A stretch of DNA of 64,000 bases from Ferruginibacter albus (lineage in GTDB: Bacteria; Bacteroidota; Bacteroidia; Chitinophagales; Chitinophagaceae): contig NZ_CP083388.1 of the NCBI RefSeq assembly GCF_020042285.1, positions 2,630,001 to 2,694,000 on the forward strand, read 5' to 3'. The stretch's first letter is position 1. Each line of letters opens with the position of its first letter. The notes below the pieces were generated by a model that was not told the origin of the DNA, did no database searches, and saw nothing but the letters and a program-made list of their open reading frames with translations. The position numbers and the translations under genes are program-made. Positions 30,609 through 39,698 of this stretch are shown piece after piece.

Positions 30609-31865
30609 TTAAAAATTTGCCAACAAGCCTTTTGCACTATCCATTTTTAGTGACGTCATGTAATAAAACACCTGTTCTAATTGATTCAACTTTTTTACAT
30701 CGTAATTGGTTAAATAATTAGCCCGCAAAGCGTATAATTTGGCTACAGCTTCTAAATCAGATTGAGATAAAGAAGATTGTACTCCTAATTGTTTTTGTAA
30801 TTCAGTAAGAAAACTATAACCATATTGAACAGTTGGTTCTATCATCGTTCCTTCTCCATAATCGTTCCATGTTATCAATTGCACATAATTAACCGGTTGT
30901 TGCAATGCCAATGAAAGTGTTTGTGCAAAAGTTGAAGTACTGCCACTTCCATAATCGATGTTGAAATTAGCATTATTCGGCCACCCACCTTCATCATAAT
31001 AATTATTAAAGCCGGGATAAACACCTCCTATCTTTACACCACTTCCATTATAATAATTAGTCAGATTGCCTATGTTGTTTGATTGTACCCAGGCAAAGTC
31101 TCCTGCAACATTAGTCCCTCCTTTGCTTTTACTTCCTTCATATGTGAAGAAAGCCGGGGGTGTTGACATTACAGAAAAAATATCATTCCAATCAGAAGCA
31201 TTTTGAACAGGACCAAATGGACCGAAGTCTAATAACATTGGTTTGCTGTTATATACTTCATACGTTGAGTTGACATCTTTAAAATAAGTGCTTTGGATGT
31301 AACTCATATCAGCCTTAGCCTGTGTTACTTTGCCGTTGGTAGGAGCATCTTTCAAATTCTGATCTTCATAAAGTATAGCATATTTTAATCCAACTTTAGA
31401 AAGACGGGATACTACTGCATTGGTATTTACAACATTTGATTGATAATCGCTAACATCCATTGTTCCCGGCCAATCGATAAAAATACCATCTATACCACTT
31501 AATTTCATTAGTAAAAGCTGGTAGTCGATCAATACAGTATCTCTTGTTGAATAAGGCCCGGTATTTAATGGATAATAATGTGAAGCAATTTGCCTTTGTC
31601 CTCCACTGATAATATTTGGATTTTTAGTAGCCATCGTCCAATGTAAGCCCCATGCTGTGTTACTGCCTGTATAAGGAGGCGCAATAAACCAGGGCATGTA
31701 ATGCGTAAATATTTTTTTATTGCTGGTTTTTGCCACAGCAACCGGAGCATAAGCCCTAATATTATTATCCCAGGGTATTGGAACTACACCATTATTATCG
31801 GTTGAAGATTTACCACAACCGGTAATTATTAAAAGTATGGTTGATATTGCTATTAAATTTTTCAA
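30609..31865 (-). CDS. GH71/GH99-like family lipoprotein
   Basis: 418 residues. The lipobox (LLIITGCGKSS) predicts an outer-membrane lipoprotein. The body matches the GH71/GH99-like fold family: 'IFTHYMPWFIAPP' near the start, 'IASHYYPLNTGPYSTRD', 'LLLMKLSGIDGIFIDWPG', and 'WNDYGEGTMIEPT' near residue 345. In classical GH99 enzymes the last motif is E-x-x-E (general form WNEWHEGT). Here it reads D-x-x-E, so the mechanism may differ. Known relatives act on alpha-mannan (GH99) or alpha-1,3-glucan (GH71). It sits between SusD (12 bp upstream) and GH97 (7 bp downstream), so it probably makes the first endo-cuts in the substrate at the cell surface. A secreted paralogue lies at 39699-42374. Confidence 0.85.
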   Translation of the reverse strand: MKNLIAISTILLIITGCGKSSTDNNGVVPIPWDNNIRAYAPVAVAKTSNKKIFTHYMPWFIAPPYTGSNTAWGLHWTMATKNPNIISGGQRQIASHYYPLNTGPYSTRDTVLIDYQLLLMKLSGIDGIFIDWPGTMDVSDYQSNVVNTNAVVSRLSKVGLKYAILYEDQNLKDAPTNGKVTQAKADMSYIQSTYFKDVNSTYEVYNSKPMLLDFGPFGPVQNASDWNDIFSVMSTPPAFFTYEGSKSKGGTNVAGDFAWVQSNNIGNLTNYYNGSGVKIGGVYPGFNNYYDEGGWPNNANFNIDYGSGSTSTFAQTLSLALQQPVNYVQLITWNDYGEGTMIEPTVQYGYSFLTELQKQLGVQSSLSQSDLEAVAKLYALRANYLTNYDVKKLNQLEQVFYYMTSLKMDSAKGLLANF

Positions 31866-31877
31866 TAAATACTATTA

Positions 31878-33809
31878 TTAATAAGGATAGTTATTTCTTT
31901 GAATAGCTGTGTTAATAGATATTTCCTGAGCCGGTATCGGGAAATGTTGTGCTTTGATCTGTGTACCCGAACCACTCCAGTTCCCTGCATTTATTTTACT
32001 GAAATCAGGACCTGAATTTGTTTTAGGATTGTATTCAGTAGAACCATATAAATAATAAGTTGCTTCCTGAGAACCAATTCCCCAACGACAAACATCAAAC
32101 CACCAGCCGCCTTCTCCGAATAATTCTACATAACGTTCATATTTTAATGGATCGTTTGCTAATTCATCGTTAGCACCTGTAGCTTTTGTAGCTGCAGTAA
32201 GGCTAGCATAATCAAATGCATGAGAACCGCCATACGCTCTGCTATGAACTTCGTTAATATAATGAAGCGCATCAGAAGGACTGCTCGTCATACTGGCTTC
32301 TGCATATAATAAATAAACATCTGCTAAACGAAGCATGTAAATATTGGAAGCATCGTTACCACCATATGCCAATATTGAATTTTCTGTAGTAGCATATTTT
32401 CTGGAGTTCCACCCCCAAAATGCTGTACGATCTGAATTAATGATAAATGCTTTACCTACAGGAATTGTAACAGGGTATTGAGCAATAGTGCTATTAGATG
32501 GCCGATGATCAACACTATATTGTTGCTGACAGCTATCCACCCATGGTTCTAATGCACAAACAAATAATCTTGGATCAACTGTATTATTTGTTCTCGCAGC
32601 TAACGAATTTTGATAAGAAACATGATCCATCATATAAGAAGGACTTGATGCACTGTTTTGACCTACTGCATTAGGATTAGCTTCATATGTATAAACAGGC
32701 AGATCAAAGCCAAAGCGTCTTAAGCTTCTATCATGCACAAAGAATTTACAATAGTTATTACCCATATTAGCAGAAGTACCTCCATTGCCATCTCCATTAC
32801 CCAAACTATCAACACCCAACGCTCCAATAATAGCAGGCGCCCATAATTCACCGGCGTCTGTAGTTAAGCTTTGTTTATAGTTGCTGCTAAAAAGAATACC
32901 GCCTTGATCCGCTTGTCTATCTACATTGATCTCAAATAATGACTCTGAATTAAACTCATTCGCAGTATTTCCATTAAATGCATCTTTATATTGAGAATAA
33001 TTCATTAATTGCTTACCGCTATTATTGATTACATCTAACAATACGGGTCTTGCTTTATCATATTGCTTAGTAAATACATAAGCTTTACCTAACATTGCTT
33101 TAGCTGCCCATTCTGTAATACGTCCTTGATTTGTTGCATCGTAAGTAACTCCTTGTAAATTAGCTACCGCACTATCCAGATCTGTAATGATCTGAGACCA
33201 TACCTGGTATGCACTACTACGAGGCAAATTGGTTTCCTGGATATTGGTTGCAAAAGTTAATGGCATTGGAACACCTAATACATTAGGATCTTCCGGTTGC
33301 GTCATATCTATATATTTCTCGCCATAAAAACCTTCCAACAAGAAATAATAATAAGCTCTTAAAAAATAAGCCTGTCCGGAAAGCGCTCTTACATCTGCCG
33401 CATTTTTATCCCCGTAGGTTATTTGAAAATATCTTGCCCTGTCAAAATACACATTCATTGCTGACACGCCCGTATACAATTGCGCATACAAGGCAGCATT
33501 GGGTGTATTAGTTACATTAATATTATTGGTTAAAAAATCTCCTCCTTGTATGGTAAAGGGATTACCTGCCGAATTTTGCGAACAAAAGCTATGATCGCAT
33601 GAAAGTACCAGCGGCAAATACTGGTAACCATATAAATTGGCATTACGGAAATTAGAATAGCCGGGAGTAACAAATGTAGTAAGATCTGCAATTGTTTTAG
33701 GGTAGTTATTATACACCGGTTCATTAGTAGGGTATAAATCACCGGGTTCTTTGAAACAACTCGCCAAACCAACAACGGCAATTGCTATAACTATTATTTT
33801 TTTATACAT
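31878..33809 (-). CDS. SusD/RagB family nutrient-binding outer membrane lipoprotein
   Basis: 643 residues from the ATG at 33809. The upstream extension to 33851 overlaps SusC and lacks signal features. MYKKIIVIAIAVVGLASCFKEP is a lipoprotein signal with lipobox LASC. The SusD fold is indicated by helical TPR-like segments ('ALSGQAYFLRAYYYFLLEGFYG', here split in my reading by the conserved RAYYY) and the C-terminal block with 'ERYVELFGEGGWWFDVCRWG' and 'FPIPAQEIS', which is a typical SusD ending. It forms the lid of the SusC transporter and binds the glycan at the surface. It begins 22 bp after SusC, within the operon. A somewhat long member of the family with an insert around 390-470. Confidence 0.94.
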   Translation of the reverse strand: MYKKIIVIAIAVVGLASCFKEPGDLYPTNEPVYNNYPKTIADLTTFVTPGYSNFRNANLYGYQYLPLVLSCDHSFCSQNSAGNPFTIQGGDFLTNNINVTNTPNAALYAQLYTGVSAMNVYFDRARYFQITYGDKNAADVRALSGQAYFLRAYYYFLLEGFYGEKYIDMTQPEDPNVLGVPMPLTFATNIQETNLPRSSAYQVWSQIITDLDSAVANLQGVTYDATNQGRITEWAAKAMLGKAYVFTKQYDKARPVLLDVINNSGKQLMNYSQYKDAFNGNTANEFNSESLFEINVDRQADQGGILFSSNYKQSLTTDAGELWAPAIIGALGVDSLGNGDGNGGTSANMGNNYCKFFVHDRSLRRFGFDLPVYTYEANPNAVGQNSASSPSYMMDHVSYQNSLAARTNNTVDPRLFVCALEPWVDSCQQQYSVDHRPSNSTIAQYPVTIPVGKAFIINSDRTAFWGWNSRKYATTENSILAYGGNDASNIYMLRLADVYLLYAEASMTSSPSDALHYINEVHSRAYGGSHAFDYASLTAATKATGANDELANDPLKYERYVELFGEGGWWFDVCRWGIGSQEATYYLYGSTEYNPKTNSGPDFSKINAGNWSGSGTQIKAQHFPIPAQEISINTAIQRNNYPY

Positions 33810-33831
33810 TGTATAGATAATTTTAAAAAAT

Positions 33832-36800
33832 TTAGAAATTAAAATCAACACCTGCAGTATATAATCTTACACTTGGATATTTTGAAGGCCCGTCAATACC
33901 ACGAGAAGTGGTTGCTGCGCCTACTCCTTTTTGATAAGCAGAACCGTCTGCATTTCCCACTACATTACCGTTTACATCAAGCCCCAATATCTGGTATTGA
34001 CTTCCTAATTCAGGATCAACACCGGTATAACCTGTTATGCAAAAAACATTGGTAGCCATTACATACACACGAATGCTTTTAATTTTTGCTTTAGTTAACG
34101 TATTATTTGTAATCGTATACCCAATCTGTATATTTTTCAATTTAACGTAGCTGCCATTTTCAACAAAAAAGCTGCTTGGGGTAGTGTAATTACCGTTAGG
34201 ATCAAAATTAAATCTGCCAAATCCGTCTACATAACCAACGCTTGGATATTCTGTTACCCCATTGGTGACACCATTGTGAGTAAAGCCTGATGCCTGGAAT
34301 ACTTTAGAAGTAACGTTACTTCCATTCAAGCTTTCAAATTCATAAGGAGTAACACCATTGTATAAGGATACCCCTAATGCGCCATTAAACAATAAAGCTA
34401 TATCGAATTTTTTCCAGGTAGCGGTAAAGTTTAATCCGAAGGTTACTTTAGGATATGGGTTACCGATAGTAGTATCATCTTTATGATCAATTATATGGTC
34501 CCCGTTTCTATCTGCATACATCAAGTCTCCAATTTTTGCACCAGGTTGAGCTACCTGTGCTTTTGTCAGATCATCTGCATTTTTAATAACTCCTAATGAT
34601 TGCAATCCCCAGAATTGTCCAAAAGGCTGATTGATGAATGTACGTGTCAACGCCAATCCGTTCCACATACTGGTACCGTAAGGATAGTTTGTATTACCAT
34701 CTGGCAAACCTCCATAAACATCTGTTAACACTTTATTGGTATTAAATGAACTGGTCAACGTAATTGAATAGGACAGGTCTCTTTTTTTACCATTATACCC
34801 TAAAGCAATATCGAAACCACTGTTTTGTACTGTACCAATATTTTGAGTATAAGTTGCCGGAGTTACAGCACCTCCGCTAAACCCTGTACCACCTGCAGGA
34901 GAACCGGAACTTAATGCGATTGGGGTATTAAACAATAAATCAACTGTTTTCTTATTGTACCAATCAAGCGTTAACGAAAGTTTTCCATTAAAAAATTGAG
35001 CATCTAACCCAATATTGGTTTCTTTTGTTGTTTCCCATTTAATCCCTTCATTAGCCGGGCTTTCCTGGGTATAGCTAACCTGCCCTGTTCCGTTTGGTTG
35101 AAAGTTTTGAATAAGCCCGTTATTATAAGCAACAATATATTTATAATTACCAATATTACTATTTCCAACTTCCCCATAACTAGCTCTTAATTTTAATTGA
35201 CTGATGGTTGGTTTGAATTTCTTAAAGAATACTTCTCTATCAATATTCCATCCTGTAGCTAAAGCAGGAAAAACACCTGTTCTGTTCAAATTACCAAACG
35301 TTGCATATTTTGAATCCCTACGAACAGTTAATGTTAAATAATAGCGTTTGTTATAATCGTAATTAAGTCTTCCAAAAACAGAGCGTTGCAAATCCTGATT
35401 ATCATAAGCACCTTCTATTCTTTGTCCGCCTCTATCTATGGAAGAACTTGTTGGGATGTAAGCAAATGTGTTACCTATAACATTTTGCATATCTGCCAAT
35501 AAATTTTCTGTTTGATTATTATATTGTTCGTAGCCTGCTAATAAATTAGTGGTATGCTTACCCCAATCATGATCCCATGCTAATATATAAGCATTTAATG
35601 TTTGTGAATAATTTCCAATATTTCTATATAAGTGATTTTGAACATTACCATTGTCATTCGTTAATGGATTTCCGGTATTATCAAATTTATTTTGGAATAA
35701 ATTGTTTTGATAACCGGATGAAGTATACCCGAAAGTGGCTCTAAAGGTTACATATTTAATAGGAAGTTTCGCTTCCAGGTAAGCTTGTCCCTGAAAATTG
35801 TTGGAAGGAAATTCAAAAGTGGCTGTTTTAACTTGTGCCACAGCATTAAAGCCGGGATAACCAAAAGGATAAATACCCCAGGCTGTACCCGGATCAGCAG
35901 AATATAAAGGTCCACCCTGGAATACCGGTTGAGAGTTAAATGGCGTGCTTACGATCGGCGTTTTTACAGGGATGGTTTGTCTTGTCCAAACGTTCATTTG
36001 TTCACCGATCTTGATAGCATTCGTAAGTTTGATCTCTGTATTGATCCTAGCACCTGCCATGTGCGATTCATTATCTAAGAAAACACCTTTTTGATCATTA
36101 TAAACTCCCGATAAAAAATAGTTTACATTATTACTAGGACTGGCACCTGAAATGGATAATGTATAATTCGCTTCGCTACCGTTCCTGTATAATTCTTTGT
36201 TCCAATCAATTGGTAAAAAGGCAGCGATGTCTGCTGCGTTATTAGGATTTGTATAGTTTCCGTCCTTAATATCTTTTTTGTATTGAATAAAGTCATCTTT
36301 ATCCAACATCTGAATTAAATTAGGGGTAGAAACACCATAACGCACCCCCAGGTTAATGCTTGGCGTAGCGCCTTTACCTTTTTTAGTAGTAATGATTATA
36401 ACGCCGCCGGCGGCAGATGCACCATATATGGCCATTGCCGATGCATCTTTTAAAACACTCATGCTTTCTATATCCTGTGGATTGATATTATTACCATTCG
36501 CTTGCTGTACTCCATCGATTACATACAACGGGGCAGGGTTGTTTAAGGAAGATACCCCCCTGATGGTTATTTGAGAAGTTGCGCCCGGCTGTCCGGAAGG
36601 CGTAACTACATCCACACCGGCAACACGACCTTGCAACAAAGTAGCCGCGTCCTGCGTAGCTAGGTTTTTAACCGCCTCTCCTTTTACCTGACTTACCGAG
36701 CCGGTTACATCTTTTAATTTCTGTGTTTGATACCCTACGTTTACAACAACTTCCTCCAGTTTTTTAGAAACGGCGGACAATTGTACGTTTACACTGGTAG

Positions 36801-37074
36801 TACCTTTAATACTAACATCTTTTGGATCAAATTCTGCAGAAGTTACTGTAAGAAAATTTATACTATCGGGAACGGTTATGCTAAAGCTACCATTATCATT
36901 GGTAGTTACGCCTTTTGTGGCGCCCCTGGCAGTTACCGTTGCTTTCGGGATCGGTTTCCCTGCTTCATCTTTTACAGTACCGTTAATGGTTCTGTCCTGC
37001 GCAAATACTGTTGTTTGCAATAATAGCAGAGTGACAACGATTGCGGAAATTCCGAGAAGTCTTTTTTTAAGCAT
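33832..37074 (-). CDS. SusC/RagA family TonB-dependent outer membrane transporter
   Basis: 1080 residues from the ATG at 37074. The frame to 37080 begins with TTG. Signal peptide (MLKKRLLGISA...TTVFAQ), then a carboxypeptidase-regulatory-like domain ('INGTVKDEAGKPIPKATVTA', ~25-110), a TonB-box-like stretch ('EEVVVNVGYQTQ'), a plug domain with 'LLQGRVAGVDV' and the SusC signature 'ITIRGVSSLNNPAPLYVIDG', and a ~850-residue beta barrel ending 'PSVRLYTAGVDFNF' with the terminal aromatic. It imports oligosaccharides in complex with the SusD encoded just downstream. First gene of the operon. An AATCGTTT element lies about 135 bp upstream, and the TPR/DUF6377 regulator gene lies beyond it on the same strand. 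Confidence 0.95.
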   Translation of the reverse strand: MLKKRLLGISAIVVTLLLLQTTVFAQDRTINGTVKDEAGKPIPKATVTARGATKGVTTNDNGSFSITVPDSINFLTVTSAEFDPKDVSIKGTTSVNVQLSAVSKKLEEVVVNVGYQTQKLKDVTGSVSQVKGEAVKNLATQDAATLLQGRVAGVDVVTPSGQPGATSQITIRGVSSLNNPAPLYVIDGVQQANGNNINPQDIESMSVLKDASAMAIYGASAAGGVIIITTKKGKGATPSINLGVRYGVSTPNLIQMLDKDDFIQYKKDIKDGNYTNPNNAADIAAFLPIDWNKELYRNGSEANYTLSISGASPSNNVNYFLSGVYNDQKGVFLDNESHMAGARINTEIKLTNAIKIGEQMNVWTRQTIPVKTPIVSTPFNSQPVFQGGPLYSADPGTAWGIYPFGYPGFNAVAQVKTATFEFPSNNFQGQAYLEAKLPIKYVTFRATFGYTSSGYQNNLFQNKFDNTGNPLTNDNGNVQNHLYRNIGNYSQTLNAYILAWDHDWGKHTTNLLAGYEQYNNQTENLLADMQNVIGNTFAYIPTSSSIDRGGQRIEGAYDNQDLQRSVFGRLNYDYNKRYYLTLTVRRDSKYATFGNLNRTGVFPALATGWNIDREVFFKKFKPTISQLKLRASYGEVGNSNIGNYKYIVAYNNGLIQNFQPNGTGQVSYTQESPANEGIKWETTKETNIGLDAQFFNGKLSLTLDWYNKKTVDLLFNTPIALSSGSPAGGTGFSGGAVTPATYTQNIGTVQNSGFDIALGYNGKKRDLSYSITLTSSFNTNKVLTDVYGGLPDGNTNYPYGTSMWNGLALTRTFINQPFGQFWGLQSLGVIKNADDLTKAQVAQPGAKIGDLMYADRNGDHIIDHKDDTTIGNPYPKVTFGLNFTATWKKFDIALLFNGALGVSLYNGVTPYEFESLNGSNVTSKVFQASGFTHNGVTNGVTEYPSVGYVDGFGRFNFDPNGNYTTPSSFFVENGSYVKLKNIQIGYTITNNTLTKAKIKSIRVYVMATNVFCITGYTGVDPELGSQYQILGLDVNGNVVGNADGSAYQKGVGAATTSRGIDGPSKYPSVRLYTAGVDFNF

Positions 37075-37455
37075 AAGCAAGCTTCGTTTTTATTTTAAAG
37101 AGTTAAGTTTTTCTGTTTTATAATAAAACCCGCAGTATTAAATCATTAAACTTTTCAAAAGAAGAAGCCATTTGAAGGAAGGATAATCTTTAGTACAACA
37201 AGCCATTAATCGTTTTTAAAATCTGAAAACAACACAGCAATCAGTAATATATTAATTCGCAAAACACCTAAATTACACAAAACGAATATAGAAAATCTGC
37301 TAAAGCAAGCACAACTTATATTTAGGCTGTATAGAAAAAAAACAATAAAAATATACTAATTTTTTATGTAAATGATTGATAATCAAAATTAAATTATCAT
37401 ATTATACAAATAAAAATATAGCATATATAGCGCAATAAATTTTAAAAAAAATCGA
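37075..37455. other. Leader/intergenic region upstream of susC-like gene
   Basis: About 380 bp, very AT-rich. It carries the AATCGTTT element at 37208-37215. I could not find an exact Bacteroidota -7 element (TAnnTTTG) on the gene strand. No small ORF or stable RNA structure was seen. It should contain the operon promoter and possibly the target site of the regulator encoded at 37456-39165. Confidence 0.5.
37206..37217 (-). promoter_or_regulatory. AATCGTTT core upstream of the SusC operon
   Basis: The 8-mer AATCGTTT (AAACGATT on the gene strand) lies about 135 bp from the ATG at 37074. It matches the core of the elements upstream of the giant surface-protein genes. The arms here are only A/T, so this is the weakest member as a palindrome. 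Confidence 0.3.
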
Positions 37456-39165
37456 TTAAATCGTCTTAATATTCATTATCCTTTTTTCGAATTCCTCGTT
37501 GGGAATGATGGATTTGTTCTTAATCCTTGTTTTATAGGTATTTATTGTGTTCACCGAATATTCCAATATCTGTGAGATCTTTCCTATATCATTGATCCCC
37601 ATCCTGATCAAAGCAAAGATCCTAAGATCGGTATTTAGTATCTCTCCGTCTTTTAATTCAACCCGGTCTTCTTCTTTAAAGAATTGATTAAATTCTTCGA
37701 CAAAATGCGGGAAAATGCGTAAAAAGGCTTTATCAAAGTTCCTCAGCAGGTCTTCTTTTTCTTTGCGAAGATTAATGCTGTTCACCAAAAACTTGATTTC
37801 TTCTATTTTGCGATCGGCAATTTTTTGCTCAACCGATTTTTTAAATCGTTCTATTCTATTAAAGAACTCAGAATTGGCATTGAAAAAATAACCAATATAC
37901 TCTTCTTTTATTTTATTCGCTTCCGACAATCGGAAATTAACATCGGATAATTGTGCATTGGTTTGTGCCAACGCCTCATTGATCTCTTGTTCTTTAACAT
38001 GCATTTCAGATAGCTTACGATTGGTTTCTGCCAACTGCTGGTTTACCTCATGTTCTTTTTGATGAGCATCGTAAATCACTTTTTGCGCATGCTTTAATTT
38101 TACTACCTGCCTATATACCGTTATTGCCAACACTACTACTATCAATAGTAAAAAAGTAATAGCTACTGCATAAGTGATCAATATTGCTTTCTGAGATTCA
38201 ACCTTGTTTATTTTTTCTGCTTCAATTAAAGGTAGAATGCTGATCAATTGTACCTTTCGCTGTCTTGCTCCATAAAACGCTGCATCGTTAATAGCGTATT
38301 CAATATACATTGATGCATCTTTAACGTTACCCTCCTTATAAAGTAATTGGGCAAGATTGAACATTGCCGATGTTTCTTTAGTAGAAGATTCTATATCAGC
38401 TGTAGCAGCATCTGCCAATAAATAAATAGCAGAGTCTGTTTGCTTATTCTGGATGTAAATATCGCTAAGTGTAGAAGCAGTTAGTGCCAATTCGTGTTTT
38501 GACAAGCCCCCTCCTGCTATTAATTTTTCAAAATTTATCTGAGCGCTTGCTTTATTACCGGAGCGTATATCTTTCAATCCGCTGTAATAAGAATAATTAA
38601 AGGATGAAGGAGTATAAAGCGCTAATGCTTTATCCAAATAAAAACCACCTTCTTTGTTGTAAACAGGCTTATGATAATCATCATTGGCATAATCAGCCAT
38701 GTCATAAAAATAGCGGGCCTTTACTGCATAGTATTCCGCTTCAATGCTATCCGGCAAATGAGAAGTATGAATAGCATCCAATGTATCTGCTGTTTCCTTA
38801 AATAAACCGGAGGATAATAAAGTGAAGCTTACTAAAATTCCTGAATAGGCGATTTTATTGGAGTCTTGCAACCGATAGGCAATTTCGTGCGCCTTGCGTG
38901 AATATTGATACGCAGAATCGTATTTAAAAACCTTGTAAGCATTGTACAATTGAACACTTAGATCATACTGTTCAGCTAAATTACTTTGCGATACTGTGGA
39001 AAGCTTTTCCTGTAATCTCTTTATTTCTGCTTCTTTTTGTCCATCATACTCTTTTTCTTTTTCCATTATTTTATTCAACTCAGACAGTTTATCAACTGCA
39101 ATGGATTGAGAAAAACCGGTAAACAAAAAAGACAAAAAAATAAATACTGTTATTATGTATTTCAT
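37456..39165 (-). CDS. Membrane-anchored TPR / DUF6377 transcriptional regulator of the glycan-uptake locus
   Basis: 569 residues from the ATG at 39165. Signal-like N-terminus (MKYIITVFIFLSFLFTGFSQ), then TPR-type helical repeats (~30-330) predicted to face the periplasm. One transmembrane helix follows at ~335-360 (ILITYAVAITFLLLIVVVLA), then a cytoplasmic coiled coil with three heptad-like copies of 'NQQLAETNRKLSEMHVKEQE' type sequence. The C-terminal DUF6377/LuxR-like helix-turn-helix has 'LRIFALIRMGINDIGKISQI' and 'SVNTINTYKTRIKNKS'. The layout is a one-protein signal-transduction device, as seen with SusR-like and DUF6377 regulators next to SusC/D operons. It likely senses an oligosaccharide or a partner and activates the operon just downstream on the same strand. 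Confidence 0.88.
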   Translation of the reverse strand: MKYIITVFIFLSFLFTGFSQSIAVDKLSELNKIMEKEKEYDGQKEAEIKRLQEKLSTVSQSNLAEQYDLSVQLYNAYKVFKYDSAYQYSRKAHEIAYRLQDSNKIAYSGILVSFTLLSSGLFKETADTLDAIHTSHLPDSIEAEYYAVKARYFYDMADYANDDYHKPVYNKEGGFYLDKALALYTPSSFNYSYYSGLKDIRSGNKASAQINFEKLIAGGGLSKHELALTASTLSDIYIQNKQTDSAIYLLADAATADIESSTKETSAMFNLAQLLYKEGNVKDASMYIEYAINDAAFYGARQRKVQLISILPLIEAEKINKVESQKAILITYAVAITFLLLIVVVLAITVYRQVVKLKHAQKVIYDAHQKEHEVNQQLAETNRKLSEMHVKEQEINEALAQTNAQLSDVNFRLSEANKIKEEYIGYFFNANSEFFNRIERFKKSVEQKIADRKIEEIKFLVNSINLRKEKEDLLRNFDKAFLRIFPHFVEEFNQFFKEEDRVELKDGEILNTDLRIFALIRMGINDIGKISQILEYSVNTINTYKTRIKNKSIIPNEEFEKRIMNIKTI

Positions 39166-39698
39166 CTTAATAATCACAGGCTTTTAACAGAATTTGTCAA
39201 AAAGGGGGAACCTGTGGGGTTGCAATTTATTTCAAAAAATTTAAACATTCTACCAATTTTTAAATATGTACTAAATACATGACGATTTTCGAAAATTTTA
39301 AATAATGTTTCTGTCAACTCTTTTTCTTTGTAAAATCTTAACTTTCTAATTATAAAATGTAAAAAACTCAAAAGGGATGCTACCGTTTTCCATGTGCTAA
39401 TTTTATAGCGAGATTTATACGGGCATATATAAAATTAAAAACTATCTATTCTAAATTGTTGATTATAAGCAGTGTCTTTTCAAAACAATTAGGATTTCTA
39501 AAATTTGCATCATACTACATCAATATAAATTGTTGGTATGAAGATTTGTATCGTATTTTATAACTTCAAAGCATCAATTGCACTTCAAAAACCATCTTGC
39601 TATAAACCTAAGTATGAATTTGCGCTATTCCATTGGCTGTTTTGTATGAAATACACATTATAGCTTACCTAAACTTTGTTAACCCGGCTTAATAATCT
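39166..39698. other. Divergent promoter region between regulator and secreted GH71/99-like gene
   Basis: A 533-bp AT-rich region between the divergently transcribed regulator and hydrolase genes. TAATCTTTG just before 39699 resembles but does not match the Bacteroidota -7 consensus TAnnTTTG. Short open frames here have no family signature. I see no RNA gene. Confidence 0.45.

Noticed and set aside
39174..39371. 65-codon minus-strand frame upstream of the regulator
   Set aside because: Very AT/Phe/Lys-rich and no recognisable domain, in the divergent promoter region.
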